Assembly: GCA_964484795.1 (NCBI GenBank)
Contig: CAZAFN010000001.1
Coordinates: 1-64,000, forward strand
Length of the DNA: 64,000 nt
DNA from: CAZAFN01 sp964484795
Lineage (GTDB): Bacteria; Pseudomonadota; Alphaproteobacteria; Methylaequorales; Methylaequoraceae
Direction: 5' to 3'
The notes below the pieces were generated by a model. That model saw only the letters and a program-made list of their open reading frames with translations. It had not been told where the DNA came from and ran no database searches. Shown here in pieces: positions 1-9,598 of the stretch (position 1 is the stretch's first letter; each line of letters begins with the position of its first letter). Made by a program: the position numbers and the translations under genes.

Positions 1-1850
1 TCAGGGGGTCTATCGGGGGGATCAACCCCAGATTCAACAAGAGTTCCGCCACCTTTATCATAGATCAAAGCTGGAGAATCCCTGCTTTTTCCCTTAATGG
101 ATCCAATAAAATCCATCTTCTTGCCTGACTGATCGATTTCCAGGTTTAATGACGACTTTTGATTGGATTCATTAATATTTGCATTCGCTTCAACAATCAT
201 TTGCTTGGTATTTAGGATTGATGGTTGATCGTCGAAGCGAGCAAATTCCTTGTTTATGAGATTATAAGAATTCTTCTTATATTCCGTACCTTTCGCATCA
301 ATGGATCCCGCAAAATCAGTCATGGAGTCAGACCAAATGACGGTCGTTCCTCCTTGTCCGTTTGAGCTGGATACATCAATATTTGCATCCGCTTCAACAA
401 TCGTTTGCTTGGCATTTTGGATTGATGGTTGATCGCCAAAGCGGGTTACAAATCCTTTATAATTTTCATTATCCGTATTGGTTAATTTTATTCCTCCTTG
501 ATAATCTCCTCCGATTCTAACTTTTCCTCCCTGTTTTTTCCCAGAGGCATCAATGGAAATTGATGCTAATTTAACCGTTTTTCCGGTGACATCGATCTCA
601 CCGCCTTTTCCGCTAGCAGAATCAGCCTTCAATGTTCCTGACGAACTATTAGTCGTTTTGGCTAGAGATTGTATTCTGCCGCCTTTATTTTCACCCGATA
701 CATCAATTAAACTTTTTATGGTCGATTTCATGGCATTTTCAGATAGCACGACTACTGACCCACCATTTTTGGTCTTGCCCTTAGCCAAAATCGATCCATC
801 TATCGTAAGTTTGTCTTTAGATGCAATTTTTACGTTTCCTCCCGTTGAACCATTGGCATATATTTTCCCAGTATGATTAATGTTACGCCCGCGAATGTAG
901 ACAGAGCCCGATGGGCCTGAAGGAGTTGTTCCTGAGACGTTGATTTGTCCGGCCACCTGAATTTGTCTGCTGGTTGGACTACCAATTACCACCCTACCAG
1001 GTTTGTTTTTGTACGTTCTGGCTATGACTACGCCGGAAGACCCTATATTTACCGTGCCTCTTGAAAGTCTTTGAGCCGTGGATGCCGACAACTGAACCAT
1101 TCCTCCATTTGCCTTTAAAACACCCGAATTTGTGACTAAACTTTTTAAAGATCTCCCGTTAATATCTTTAATTACCCCCAACTGGCTGGTTGGAACAGTT
1201 ATGCTCATCAGACCATCACCAACGAAATCAAGGGTTATTCTTTCTCCTGATCCCATTGTAATTTTCCCCAGCTTTGCAGTGACTGTACCTGTGTTGGAAA
1301 CATACCCACCCAAAAGTGCAGCATGACCGCCACCGCCAACAATTATTTTTCCACCGTTTTTAACTCCCTTAGAGCTTCCGCTCCCTTCAAAAGTGTAACT
1401 GTCACTTAAAAAATCATCGTTTTTTATGTTCAAGGTTGAAGCAGTAAAAGATCCGGTATTTACGACCCCATTGGGAGTTATGGCTACGCCATTAGGGTTC
1501 ACCAGCATAACTTTTCCATTTGAATTCAACTGACCTGCTATGGTCGAGGGTGTTGAACCATTAACTCTATTCAACGAAAAAGAGTCGGACGAAGGCTGCT
1601 GAAAATCTACTCGTCCGCCTGAATGAATAGAAAAACTATCCCACTTTATGATTGACTTGTTGGTGGACTGATTGATTATCATATGGTTGGTGCCTTGTCC
1701 GCTTATCGTAGCACTGCCGGATTGAACGTTTCCTCCCGTAGGCATATCCTGTGCCTCAAGGTGATAAAGGGGCACGCTCGATATAACACCAATTATAATC
1801 GCCTTCGCAATTCTGCGCTTTATATTTCCATCAACGTTTTTTATGACCAT
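1..1850 (-). CDS. TpsA-type filamentous haemagglutinin exoprotein, copy 1 (3' end outside window)
   Basis: Large exoprotein exported across the outer membrane by a two-partner (type Vb) system. Only about 616 N-terminal residues lie in the window; the frame stays open to base 1. The start is the ATG at 1850, just after a strong GGAGGA. A basic N-terminus and hydrophobic stretch form a signal peptide ending near residue 33. The TPS/haemagglutination-activity domain follows (about residues 35-270), with the hallmark NPNG turn in KVMLVNPNGVAITP, then Gly/Ser-rich repeats expected to fold as a beta-helix. It closely resembles the complete paralogue at 3871..7761. Its TpsB partner ends 43 bp upstream. 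Base composition is visibly more GC-rich than in the housekeeping genes. The family is clear; the target or ligand cannot be told. Confidence 0.88.
   Translation of the reverse strand, partial: MVIKNVDGNIKRRIAKAIIIGVISSVPLYHLEAQDMPTGGNVQSGSATISGQGTNHMIINQSTNKSIIKWDSFSIHSGGRVDFQQPSSDSFSLNRVNGSTPSTIAGQLNSNGKVMLVNPNGVAITPNGVVNTGSFTASTLNIKNDDFLSDSYTFEGSGSSKGVKNGGKIIVGGGGHAALLGGYVSNTGTVTAKLGKITMGSGERITLDFVGDGLMSITVPTSQLGVIKDINGRSLKSLVTNSGVLKANGGMVQLSASTAQRLSRGTVNIGSSGVVIARTYKNKPGRVVIGSPTSRQIQVAGQINVSGTTPSGPSGSVYIRGRNINHTGKIYANGSTGGNVKIASKDKLTIDGSILAKGKTKNGGSVVVLSENAMKSTIKSLIDVSGENKGGRIQSLAKTTNSSSGTLKADSASGKGGEIDVTGKTVKLASISIDASGKKQGGKVRIGGDYQGGIKLTNTDNENYKGFVTRFGDQPSIQNAKQTIVEADANIDVSSSNGQGGTTVIWSDSMTDFAGSIDAKGTEYKKNSYNLINKEFARFDDQPSILNTKQMIVEANANINESNQKSSLNLEIDQSGKKMDFIGSIKGKSRDSPALIYDKGGGTLVESGVDPPDRPP
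174..239. repeat. 66-bp internal repeat of tpsA copy 1, unit A
   Basis: Near copy of 378..443, with six mismatches by eye and the same orientation and reading frame. It encodes a module that starts F-D-D-Q-P-S-I and ends in I-V-E-A-N-A-N-I. A diverged single copy of the module is present in the paralogue (about 6258..6345). Confidence 0.8.
378..443. repeat. 66-bp internal repeat of tpsA copy 1, unit B
   Basis: Second unit of the repeat described at 174..239. It encodes F-G-D-Q-P-S-I...I-V-E-A-D-A-N-I, and sits directly after the segment that matches the paralogue. The gene therefore grew by in-frame duplication here. Confidence 0.8.
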
Positions 1851-1893
1851 TTCCTCCAAAAGTCATCGCTTTGTTCTACGTTAAACTTTCTCC

Positions 1894-3723
1894 CTAAAAC
1901 CTCATTGCCATTGTTACCAACATTTGTCGTTTATTTAATCTTGTATCTGAAACATGTTCTATGTTTCCAGTAGCCCAGTTTTTTGAATATTCAACTTTGG
2001 CACTTATATTTTTGTCAAAAAAATAATCATCTCCTCCTGAAATCTCCAGCCCAACACCCACGGCTTTGGCTGAAGTCGCCGACCTTTCTGTAGCTGTTGG
2101 CTCATTCAAATATGCCGTTCCTCCTGCAGTGTAAACGTAAGGAGAAACAATTAAATTTTCAGATAATTGTATGTTCCTGTTCAATTGACCTCTAGCATAC
2201 CAGGCCTCATCTCCTGAAATAGCACCTGAAGTAAGACCGCTCAACCTATTTTCTCCTGCAATTGTAATTTGCTCAGAATTCAGCAGATCATTCATCGTGT
2301 ATTGCCCACCCCAATTAACTTTAAAGATAAAATTCTCAAATGGACTTACAGAATAGCTGGTACTAAGGCGATAATGGGTAAAATTAGAATTTGCCGTAGA
2401 GCGCGATAATGGTGTGCCTTCTCCAACTTGACCGCTAGAACGAGACCCAATTGCTAGGCCTTTAGATATTTCAGCATCTATGCCAAGACAACCCTTAAAA
2501 CAAGTGTTAAAGCTTGCCCCCAATCTAGCGGCAGTAATCCTGTCATGACTTAAGTCTTCATCTGCTCCACCCGCACTAGTATGCTGAACCTCGTCTGTCC
2601 AATTTATCGAGCCACGAAGATATAGGGCCGTATTCCTTTGATAAATCAAAGGAAATGAAGCGGTAGTCGTAGCTGACTTCAAATTTGCCTCTAGCTGCAA
2701 AGACTCAACGTCTGCTCCGGGTCGAGTCATACTTTCCATATATGAAATCCCAGTGGTCAAACCTCTGTTGCCAACTGGAACGGATAATGAGAGGCCTCCT
2801 GCCCGGATGGGCACATCAGCGCCTGCACCCTTCATTCCTTTAAACGTAGGCCTTGCAAGACCAAACAAGGATATTGTTTCACCTAGCCCAAGAGATGAGC
2901 TTATTACTGCCCGGGCTTGTCCTTGCTGTCTTCCAAGTTCATTGCTTTGAGAATTGTCAAAGGTTAGTCCCCCTGAAAGAGTTTTCTGTTCTGCTTCAAT
3001 AACCAGTTGAGTTCCCCCTTCATTCTGACCAGGTATCAACGTGCTTGTTAATGATAATCCAGCTGAATTTCCCGCCAATAGCAACTGCCTCTCTATTTGT
3101 TTCAGGGTAATTGCCTTTTTCTTGATTAGTGGTTTTAAATATGAATAGGTTCGCAGAACCTGCTTCCTTGGGACCTTTGACAAATCAAGTTTTTCAATGA
3201 ATCCATCAATTACCTTGAACACTATAGTTGCTTGCTCAGGTTCAAGCTCTTGGGCAGGTAATATTACACGAACCAGTGGAAAGCCGTTTTGGTTAAAGTC
3301 TTTTTCTATTTCCAAGGCAATATCATAAAGATTTGAAACATTCTGCGGAACTCCAATGATTTTTGTCTGGTATTTTTTAATGTCTATTACTTTCTGAAGT
3401 TCTTTTGGTGCAAGAATAATCATAGTGCGTGGCGTTATCTCCACTCCTATCTCTGGCTGTTGCTGTATTTGGACCTGTGGAAGCTCTGGAATTACTTTAT
3501 CTTGCTTTTTAAAGTCGTAGTAATCAAGGCCGGAAGGACGCTGAAACATTTGGGGGAGCGCTTGACTTGGTGTTCGAGGTGCTGCATTGACTTGTGATAC
3601 CCATAAAATTAACGGAACTGAAGCCATAATTCCTAGTTTGAACACTCCAAGACCTAGTTTTCTAACAAAACTTTTCGATATGCCCTTTATTTTTTGAACA
3701 AACGTATCTATTATTGTGACCAT
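1894..3723 (-). CDS. TpsB outer-membrane transporter (FhaC/ShlB family), copy 1
   Basis: Outer-membrane barrel that recognises the TPS domain of its TpsA partner in the periplasm and exports it. The protein of about 609 residues has a signal peptide ending near VSQVNAA, a periplasmic POTRA region (about residues 80-230) and a C-terminal 16-strand-type barrel ending in Phe (MAMRF), the usual barrel signature. I chose the ATG at 3723 rather than a GTG at 3771. At that start the upstream element at 3755..3766 lies at the same distance as in the paralogue at 7767..9584, and a GGGGGA precedes it. A C-x-x-x-C pair (CFKGC) in the barrel is shared with the paralogue. The gene is followed by tpsA copy 1. 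Substrate identity is inferred from adjacency only. Confidence 0.9.
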   Translation of the reverse strand: MVTIIDTFVQKIKGISKSFVRKLGLGVFKLGIMASVPLILWVSQVNAAPRTPSQALPQMFQRPSGLDYYDFKKQDKVIPELPQVQIQQQPEIGVEITPRTMIILAPKELQKVIDIKKYQTKIIGVPQNVSNLYDIALEIEKDFNQNGFPLVRVILPAQELEPEQATIVFKVIDGFIEKLDLSKVPRKQVLRTYSYLKPLIKKKAITLKQIERQLLLAGNSAGLSLTSTLIPGQNEGGTQLVIEAEQKTLSGGLTFDNSQSNELGRQQGQARAVISSSLGLGETISLFGLARPTFKGMKGAGADVPIRAGGLSLSVPVGNRGLTTGISYMESMTRPGADVESLQLEANLKSATTTASFPLIYQRNTALYLRGSINWTDEVQHTSAGGADEDLSHDRITAARLGASFNTCFKGCLGIDAEISKGLAIGSRSSGQVGEGTPLSRSTANSNFTHYRLSTSYSVSPFENFIFKVNWGGQYTMNDLLNSEQITIAGENRLSGLTSGAISGDEAWYARGQLNRNIQLSENLIVSPYVYTAGGTAYLNEPTATERSATSAKAVGVGLEISGGDDYFFDKNISAKVEYSKNWATGNIEHVSDTRLNKRQMLVTMAMRF

Positions 3724-3738
3724 CAACCACAATCCCCC

Positions 3739-3766
3739 AATTTTAATTACCAAGCCTGTGGATAAT
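3739..3766 (-). promoter_or_regulatory. Conserved upstream element of tpsB copy 1, with DnaA-box-like core
   Basis: Contains AATTTTAATT (3739..3748) and CCTGTGGATAAT (3755..3766). Both blocks recur at nearly identical distances before the other tpsB (9599..9608 and 9616..9627). The core TGTGGATAA is the exact reverse complement of the DnaA box TTATCCACA. It could be a promoter (TTAT as part of a -10) or an operator; the sequence alone does not decide. Confidence 0.5.
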
Positions 3767-3817
3767 GCCACGAAACCCCTGCAAAAGCAAGAAAAACGAG
3801 TTATCTTTTTTTATTTT

Positions 3818-3840
3818 ATCCACATACACCATATGTAGAT
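3818..3840. promoter_or_regulatory. Hairpin between the two secretion units, overlapping a DnaA-box-like 9-mer
   Basis: ATCCACATA (3818..3826) pairs with TATGTAGAT (3832..3840) through a 5-nt loop. The left arm overlaps TTATCCACA (3816..3824). It lies behind the stop of tpsA copy 2. In the direction of tpsA transcription it is followed by an A-rich, not U-rich, stretch, so it does not look like a standard intrinsic terminator. Confidence 0.35.
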
Positions 3841-3870
3841 GTATAAATGGAATTTAATCAAAAATGTTGA

Positions 3871-6800
3871 TTATTTTTCTTCTTTATTTCCATCACTTGA
3901 TGAATCTCCACCGCTTGGGGAACTGGAGGAAGCATTTCCTCCACTAGTGCCACCACTTGATACCGCAGGTTTGCCACCTCCGCCAACAGGCCCACTACTG
4001 CTAACTGCTGGGGTTGATCTTCCGCCACCACCAGCTCTTGGGGCTGCGACTGATATGACCGGAGTGATTGAGGGCGCCGCAGACGGACTTTTAACTATTC
4101 TCATCATATTGGAAATTTTTTTTCCTTTTTTTTCAAACGCAGCAATCTTGCTTTTGACTTCCTTCTTGGGAGAGAAGTCTATCTCAAACATATGTGGTGT
4201 TCCATCAAGGGTGTAATTGATTGCCAAACCATTGCTATTAGCCAACTTTAGTGTTCCTTTTTGTAATGTATGTTTGCTTGAGCTATTTGATGGAATACTT
4301 CCACTTCCTGTTAATCTTAATCTTTCACTGCCGACTAAATTAGAAACCCTCAACTCTCTGGAGGCTACGTTTCTGGAACCTCTTTTGTTTGTTCTTTTTC
4401 CAGATAGAGATAAACCTCTTTTTGAAATTCTTGCATCACTAATACTTTGCGTCCCAGCCACCAAGCCATATACGGTTCCGTGCCTGCTATGTGTTGGTGA
4501 TGAAATAGTGTATGCGCTTCCAGCGGTTATTGTCTTGCTGTTGTTATTAAAATCCTTTGAATCATAGGTTAACGTTGGACTATTCAAAGAAACGGTTACT
4601 TCACTTGGCAACCCATTTGCCCCAACTACAGTAGCTGTGCCGTATGTAACGCCCGAAGTAGACGAAGATCCATCATATGTTTTTACCGCTCTATACCCAA
4701 GTGACGTACCCCCAGATCTAACATAATCATAACTCTTCGAGATTGCCCCTGGGTTATACCCATGCAAAATTCCATTTCCTGAACCTAATACTGAATTTCC
4801 GCTACTATAATTATATTGAATAAAGCTCGCTGCAGGAACGTTGCTCATTGTACTATTATTTGTTGCTAGCCTTGAAAGCCTCCAATTGCCATTAGAAGCA
4901 CTTAATGAGGAAATCGCGCCGATATCGTAACCAGAAATGCTAATCGCCGTTCCACTTCCTGATGCTGTCAGAGAAGTACCAGTAATGGTCCCAGTTGCAG
5001 AATCCCCTGTCGCAACTATCGATCCTGCCGTCACATTACCTAGAGCAATGTTTCCTGGCTGATCATTTGTAAGCCCTGCTCCTCCATCAATAATAGCAGA
5101 AACCGTGCCTGTTCCGGCATTTATTGTGGCGTTATTGGCTATGTCAGCGGTTCCGCTACCCCTTTGGGCGTCAACAACCCCATAGGATGTTGACGTATTC
5201 GCTCTCATGGTAAAATCACCATTCGCAGTGGTTATGTTGCTATTAATTGTTATGTCACGTCCAGCCAAAAATGAAAGATCTCCCCCTGAAGAGCCCGTTG
5301 CAGCTATTGCATTTGAAATAGTTATGTCTTGGTTTGCCCTGAGGTAGACATCAGTTCCAGCCGATAGTAGGTCTGCTATGGTTGAACTACCAATGTTGTT
5401 TGAAGATGATGAGTCTGTTGCAAATGCATTTACGCTACTTATGTTGCCCCCGTCAATTCCTGTAAATGCCCCAGAACTAAATTCGAGATCATTATGGAAG
5501 TAAACGTTTGAGCCATTGTCTGTCCAGCTTTGTCCAGGTCCCATCCACTGAATTTTCATTGCGTCTCCACCTGTTCTTTCACCAAAATACGATAATATTG
5601 GGTAATATGTATCTTCTTGCAGAGTCATATAGCTACTGTATCTAGTTCTAATTCCGTGCGGCCTGCTGTTATCAACGATTTCATTGCTTTTACTTCTATA
5701 GTTAATAAAGCTTGACCAATTACTAACTTGACTTGTGTTAAACAACCACATCCAGCTTGCATCGTCACTAGATGTAAGGAACCTATAACTACCAGTAGTT
5801 GGAGGTTTAAAGAATCCTCTCCATTCTGCTGAATAACGTTCAGCAAAGTTCCTGCCTGGTGTTGTATAATTAACTTTTGTGAAGTCACTTGTGAACCTAT
5901 TTCTCACTGATGACCGAGAATCCTGGCTACGGCCACTAAACCAACTTAAACTATCGTTAAAATATCCGTAATATACCTGGGCTCGCAAGCCGCTAGACAA
6001 GCTTCCTGCTCCAGAGCTAGAATCAACCGTTATGTTTTTTGGATCAAGCAACAAGGTTCCATCTTTTACACTTACATTAGATAAATCAAGGTTTCTTATT
6101 AGATCTGACGACGAAATTTCTACAAATCCTCCGCCTGTTTTATAATCATTGTCTAATGAAACTTTCTCAATCCATTCCTTTTTAGCTCCGTTTGCGTCAA
6201 TTGTTCCACTAAAATCCGTTATTTCATCTGACCAAACTATGGCCGTGCCGCCTTTTCCTTTGGTGCTGGAAACATCAATTTTAGCACTAGACTGAACGAT
6301 GGTTTGTTTTGCATTTTGGATTTTTGGCTGCTCTTCATATCGATTAATAAAACCCTGGTACTCTTTATTTGTTGTGCTAGAGAGTGTTTTTCCTCCCAAA
6401 TACTCTCCACCTATTCTTGCTTTTCCTCCTTGGTTTTTCCCAGTAACACTAACATTTGCCAAGTACAAACCAACGTAATTAGCCGTAATATCTACTTTTC
6501 CTCCCTTGCCAGAAGATGAATTGGCCTTATATGAACCCGCTGCAAGGTTCAGATTATCGGAAATTGAACGAATTGTTCCACCTTTTTCATTGCCAGATGC
6601 ATCTAATGAGTTATTGGGTGATGAATAAAGTGAATTTTCAGACATTACGATCAAAGAACCACCTTGACCATTAATGCCTTTCGCCTCAATCGTTCCATCC
6701 AGAACCAGAACGTCTTCAGACAAGATGTTTACATTTCCACCCTTTTTTCCATTTGCAGAGATTTTTCCACCTTGATAAATGTTCTGACCTTTAACGGTAA

Positions 6801-7761
6801 CATTGCCCGAGTAACTATCTAAATTACCAGAAGCATTTATTTCACCACCAATATTTACAAAATTGGAATCAGAACCACCTATCAATACTCTTCCAGTTGT
6901 CTGATTTACAGTCGTTGCTGTAATGGAACTTGTTGATTCTAAATTAATTGCACCCATTGACAAAGACTCTGCCGTGGAAGCGCTTAATTCAACTACCCCG
7001 CCATCTGCAATTAGTTTGCCGTTATTTGTAACAAGGCTTTTGAGCGTTCTTCCTTTTATGTCTTTAACAGTTTCAAGTTGATTTGACGATAAAATTATGT
7101 TCATTAAGCCGCTTCCCTCAACGTCCAAAGTTATTTTTTCACCTGCTCCAAGAGTTATTTTTCCTAGTCTAGCAGTAATTGAACCTGAATTAGACACGTA
7201 TCCACCAATTAAGGCTGTGTTTCCTCCAGCTTCGACCGAAATGTTGCCGTTATTGGTAACACCTTTGGATTTTCCATTACCCTTAAAAGACAAATTATCA
7301 TTCAAAAAATCTTGATTATTTATGTCTAAGCTCGAAGCTGTAAATGAATTGGTTTTTATTACTCCTTCTGGTGTTATTAAAACTCCATTTGGATTAATTA
7401 AAGTTACCTTTCCATTAGAGTTCAATCTTCCTGATATCGTTGATGAGGTAGATCCACTTACTCTATTTAGAGATGATGAGCTTGATGATGGCATATTAAA
7501 GTCAACTCTGCCACCTGAATGAATCGAAAAACCTTTCCAGTTTATGATGGAGGTATGGGTTTTTTGATCAATAACCATATGGTTCGTTCCAGTACCAGTA
7601 ATGGTTATGTTTCCTGATTTAACACTTGCACCGGTAGGCATTTCCTGAGCTAGTAAATAATTTTCAGGATACAAAGTAATTAAGACTCCAACTAAAGATC
7701 CGAAAATCATTCCTTGTTTCTTTTTGTGTTCTCTGGCTCTAATCATTTTGTTAATAAACAT
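3871..7761 (-). CDS. TpsA-type exoprotein, copy 2, with PA14/GLEYA-like and YDG-type domains
   Basis: Complete 1296-residue two-partner exoprotein. A signal peptide (about 1-38) precedes a TPS/haemagglutination domain (about 40-290) with the motif KVTLINPNGVLITP, then Gly/Ser-rich beta-helix repeats to about 590. Residues about 592-760 differ: they contain YSAEWRGFFKPPTTGSYRF, then SSDDASWMWL, and later YYPILSYFGERTGGDAMKIQW. This reads as a PA14/GLEYA-type sugar-binding fold. After it come more helix-type repeats, a YDG-type segment (KTYDGSSSTSG, about 1027-1080) and a Lys-rich then Ser/Gly/Pro-rich tail. Its TpsB ends 5 bp upstream, so the two are co-transcribed. A role as secreted adhesin is inferred; the sugar or partner is unknown. 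Confidence 0.9.
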   Translation of the reverse strand: MFINKMIRAREHKKKQGMIFGSLVGVLITLYPENYLLAQEMPTGASVKSGNITITGTGTNHMVIDQKTHTSIINWKGFSIHSGGRVDFNMPSSSSSSLNRVSGSTSSTISGRLNSNGKVTLINPNGVLITPEGVIKTNSFTASSLDINNQDFLNDNLSFKGNGKSKGVTNNGNISVEAGGNTALIGGYVSNSGSITARLGKITLGAGEKITLDVEGSGLMNIILSSNQLETVKDIKGRTLKSLVTNNGKLIADGGVVELSASTAESLSMGAINLESTSSITATTVNQTTGRVLIGGSDSNFVNIGGEINASGNLDSYSGNVTVKGQNIYQGGKISANGKKGGNVNILSEDVLVLDGTIEAKGINGQGGSLIVMSENSLYSSPNNSLDASGNEKGGTIRSISDNLNLAAGSYKANSSSGKGGKVDITANYVGLYLANVSVTGKNQGGKARIGGEYLGGKTLSSTTNKEYQGFINRYEEQPKIQNAKQTIVQSSAKIDVSSTKGKGGTAIVWSDEITDFSGTIDANGAKKEWIEKVSLDNDYKTGGGFVEISSSDLIRNLDLSNVSVKDGTLLLDPKNITVDSSSGAGSLSSGLRAQVYYGYFNDSLSWFSGRSQDSRSSVRNRFTSDFTKVNYTTPGRNFAERYSAEWRGFFKPPTTGSYRFLTSSDDASWMWLFNTSQVSNWSSFINYRSKSNEIVDNSRPHGIRTRYSSYMTLQEDTYYPILSYFGERTGGDAMKIQWMGPGQSWTDNGSNVYFHNDLEFSSGAFTGIDGGNISSVNAFATDSSSSNNIGSSTIADLLSAGTDVYLRANQDITISNAIAATGSSGGDLSFLAGRDITINSNITTANGDFTMRANTSTSYGVVDAQRGSGTADIANNATINAGTGTVSAIIDGGAGLTNDQPGNIALGNVTAGSIVATGDSATGTITGTSLTASGSGTAISISGYDIGAISSLSASNGNWRLSRLATNNSTMSNVPAASFIQYNYSSGNSVLGSGNGILHGYNPGAISKSYDYVRSGGTSLGYRAVKTYDGSSSTSGVTYGTATVVGANGLPSEVTVSLNSPTLTYDSKDFNNNSKTITAGSAYTISSPTHSRHGTVYGLVAGTQSISDARISKRGLSLSGKRTNKRGSRNVASRELRVSNLVGSERLRLTGSGSIPSNSSSKHTLQKGTLKLANSNGLAINYTLDGTPHMFEIDFSPKKEVKSKIAAFEKKGKKISNMMRIVKSPSAAPSITPVISVAAPRAGGGGRSTPAVSSSGPVGGGGKPAVSSGGTSGGNASSSSPSGGDSSSDGNKEEK

Positions 7762-7766
7762 TATCT

Positions 7767-9584
7767 TTAAAAATTCATTGCTAAGGATACTAGAACCTGG
7801 TGCTTATTTAGTCTAACATCAGACAGGTCTTCCAATTTCTGGGTTGCCCATGTCTTTGACAGTTCTAATCTACCAGAAATGTTTTTATCAAAAAAACTGT
7901 TATCTCCCCCCTGAAAATCGAGTCCAAGCCCTATGGATTTTGCGGCTGTTTCCTTGTTTTCCGTAGCCGTGGGTTTATTAAGATATGCAACACCCATTGC
8001 AGAGTATACGTAAGGCGAAAATGATAGCTGTGGAGCAAGACTTATGTTTCTATTTATTTCACCCCTAGCATACCAAACTTTATCTCCAGAGATAGACCCC
8101 GACGTTAGAGAACTTATTTTGTTTTGTCCTATAATGGTGTTTTGTTCAGAATTCAGCAACCCGTCATCTGTGTACTGCCCACCACTACTAAATTTCACCA
8201 TTGTTTGTTCTATAAAATTAAATGAGTACGATGCATCCATTTTCATATGTGTATACGTGGATGTTCCTGAAGCTCTTGACAATGGCGTTCCTTCTTCTCC
8301 TACTTCACTTGCTGAACGCGAAGCTATTTCTAGCCCTCTAGATAATTCTGCATCAAAACCTAGACAGCCTTTCATACATCCATTGTAATTAATCCCAAAC
8401 CTCAAACTTGTGAGTCTATCATGGCTTAATTCTGAATCAACCCCACTAGTATTCGTTTGCTGAATTTCATCAGCCCAACCCACAGTACCTCTCAAAAACC
8501 AGACTCTGTCTTTTTCCAATACTAGTGGGTAAGATAGGCTTACTGTTGCTGATTTCATATTGGCTTCTAATCCAAGGCTTTCAACCTCTCCTCCAGGCCT
8601 TGTCATACTCTCAAGATAAGAAACACTTACCGAAAACCCTTTGTTTCCGAATGGTACCGAAGTAGCAAATCCACCTCCTCTAATCGGAACATCAATGCCA
8701 GTTCCCTGCATTCCCTTTAAGGTTGGACGAGATAAACCGAATAGTGATACAGACTCGCCGAAACCCATTAATGAATTCAGCGTAACACTCGTTTGCCCTA
8801 ATTGTCTTCCTAGCTCCTCGCTTTGTGTGTTATTAAACTGCACACTGCCGCTGATTACTTTGTGATCTGCCTCAATTACCAACACCGTACCCCCTTCTTC
8901 TTTTCCAGGGACAAGACCGCTTTTCAATGTCAATCCAACCGTGTTTCCAGCTAATATCAACTGTCTTTCAAGACTATCTTTTGTCAATGACTTTTCTCTA
9001 ATCAAAGGCTTTAGGTATGAATATGTTCTTAATGTTTGCAGAGAAGGCACTTTTGACAAATCAACCTTTTCAATGAAGCCACTTACGATTTTTAAAAAAA
9101 TAGTCGCCTGATCAGCATTCAGTTCCTGTTTTGGCACAATTGCTCTAACTAAAGGATACCCAATTCTATTGAATTCTCTTGTAATTTCAGATGCTAATTT
9201 ATACAGATCTTCTATGCTTTGGTATTTTCCAGTGATTTTTTCTTGGTAAATTTTAAAATTAACCTTATTTTGCAACTCTTCAGGAGCTAGTATGATTAAC
9301 CTTTTAGGATAAATTTTAATCTTGCCTATTTGTTCTTGACTAGGCGTTAATTTTCTAACATCCGGAAGCAAATCGTTTTGTTTTCTACTTTTATAATCTT
9401 GAAATATGTTTGGTCTTTGAAATTCTTTTGGGATTGCCTGACTTGGTGTTTGACTTGCTGCATTAAGGAGTTTAGAAAAAAAACTGAAGGCAAGAAAAAC
9501 AGTGAGAGAAATCTGCGATTTATTGAAATTTGCCATATCATTTCTAAAAGATAAAAAACGTTGTGTTATGATTTTTTTTTTCAT
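7767..9584 (-). CDS. TpsB outer-membrane transporter (FhaC/ShlB family), copy 2
   Basis: Paralogue of the transporter at 1894..3723, similar along its whole length (605 residues). It has a signal peptide ending about LLNAAS, a POTRA region (about 80-230) and a C-terminal barrel ending in Phe (LAMNF). Shared stretches include GFIEKVDLSKVP, LRTYSYLKPLI, ESMTRPG and the Cys pair CMKGC. The start is the ATG at 9584. It is 5 bp from the exoprotein gene behind it, a tight TpsB-TpsA operon. Which exoprotein each transporter accepts cannot be read from sequence; the order suggests one each, but cross-use is possible because the TPS domains are alike. Confidence 0.92.
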   Translation of the reverse strand: MKKKIITQRFLSFRNDMANFNKSQISLTVFLAFSFFSKLLNAASQTPSQAIPKEFQRPNIFQDYKSRKQNDLLPDVRKLTPSQEQIGKIKIYPKRLIILAPEELQNKVNFKIYQEKITGKYQSIEDLYKLASEITREFNRIGYPLVRAIVPKQELNADQATIFLKIVSGFIEKVDLSKVPSLQTLRTYSYLKPLIREKSLTKDSLERQLILAGNTVGLTLKSGLVPGKEEGGTVLVIEADHKVISGSVQFNNTQSEELGRQLGQTSVTLNSLMGFGESVSLFGLSRPTLKGMQGTGIDVPIRGGGFATSVPFGNKGFSVSVSYLESMTRPGGEVESLGLEANMKSATVSLSYPLVLEKDRVWFLRGTVGWADEIQQTNTSGVDSELSHDRLTSLRFGINYNGCMKGCLGFDAELSRGLEIASRSASEVGEEGTPLSRASGTSTYTHMKMDASYSFNFIEQTMVKFSSGGQYTDDGLLNSEQNTIIGQNKISSLTSGSISGDKVWYARGEINRNISLAPQLSFSPYVYSAMGVAYLNKPTATENKETAAKSIGLGLDFQGGDNSFFDKNISGRLELSKTWATQKLEDLSDVRLNKHQVLVSLAMNF

Positions 9585-9598
9585 TTACATCAAGCCTA

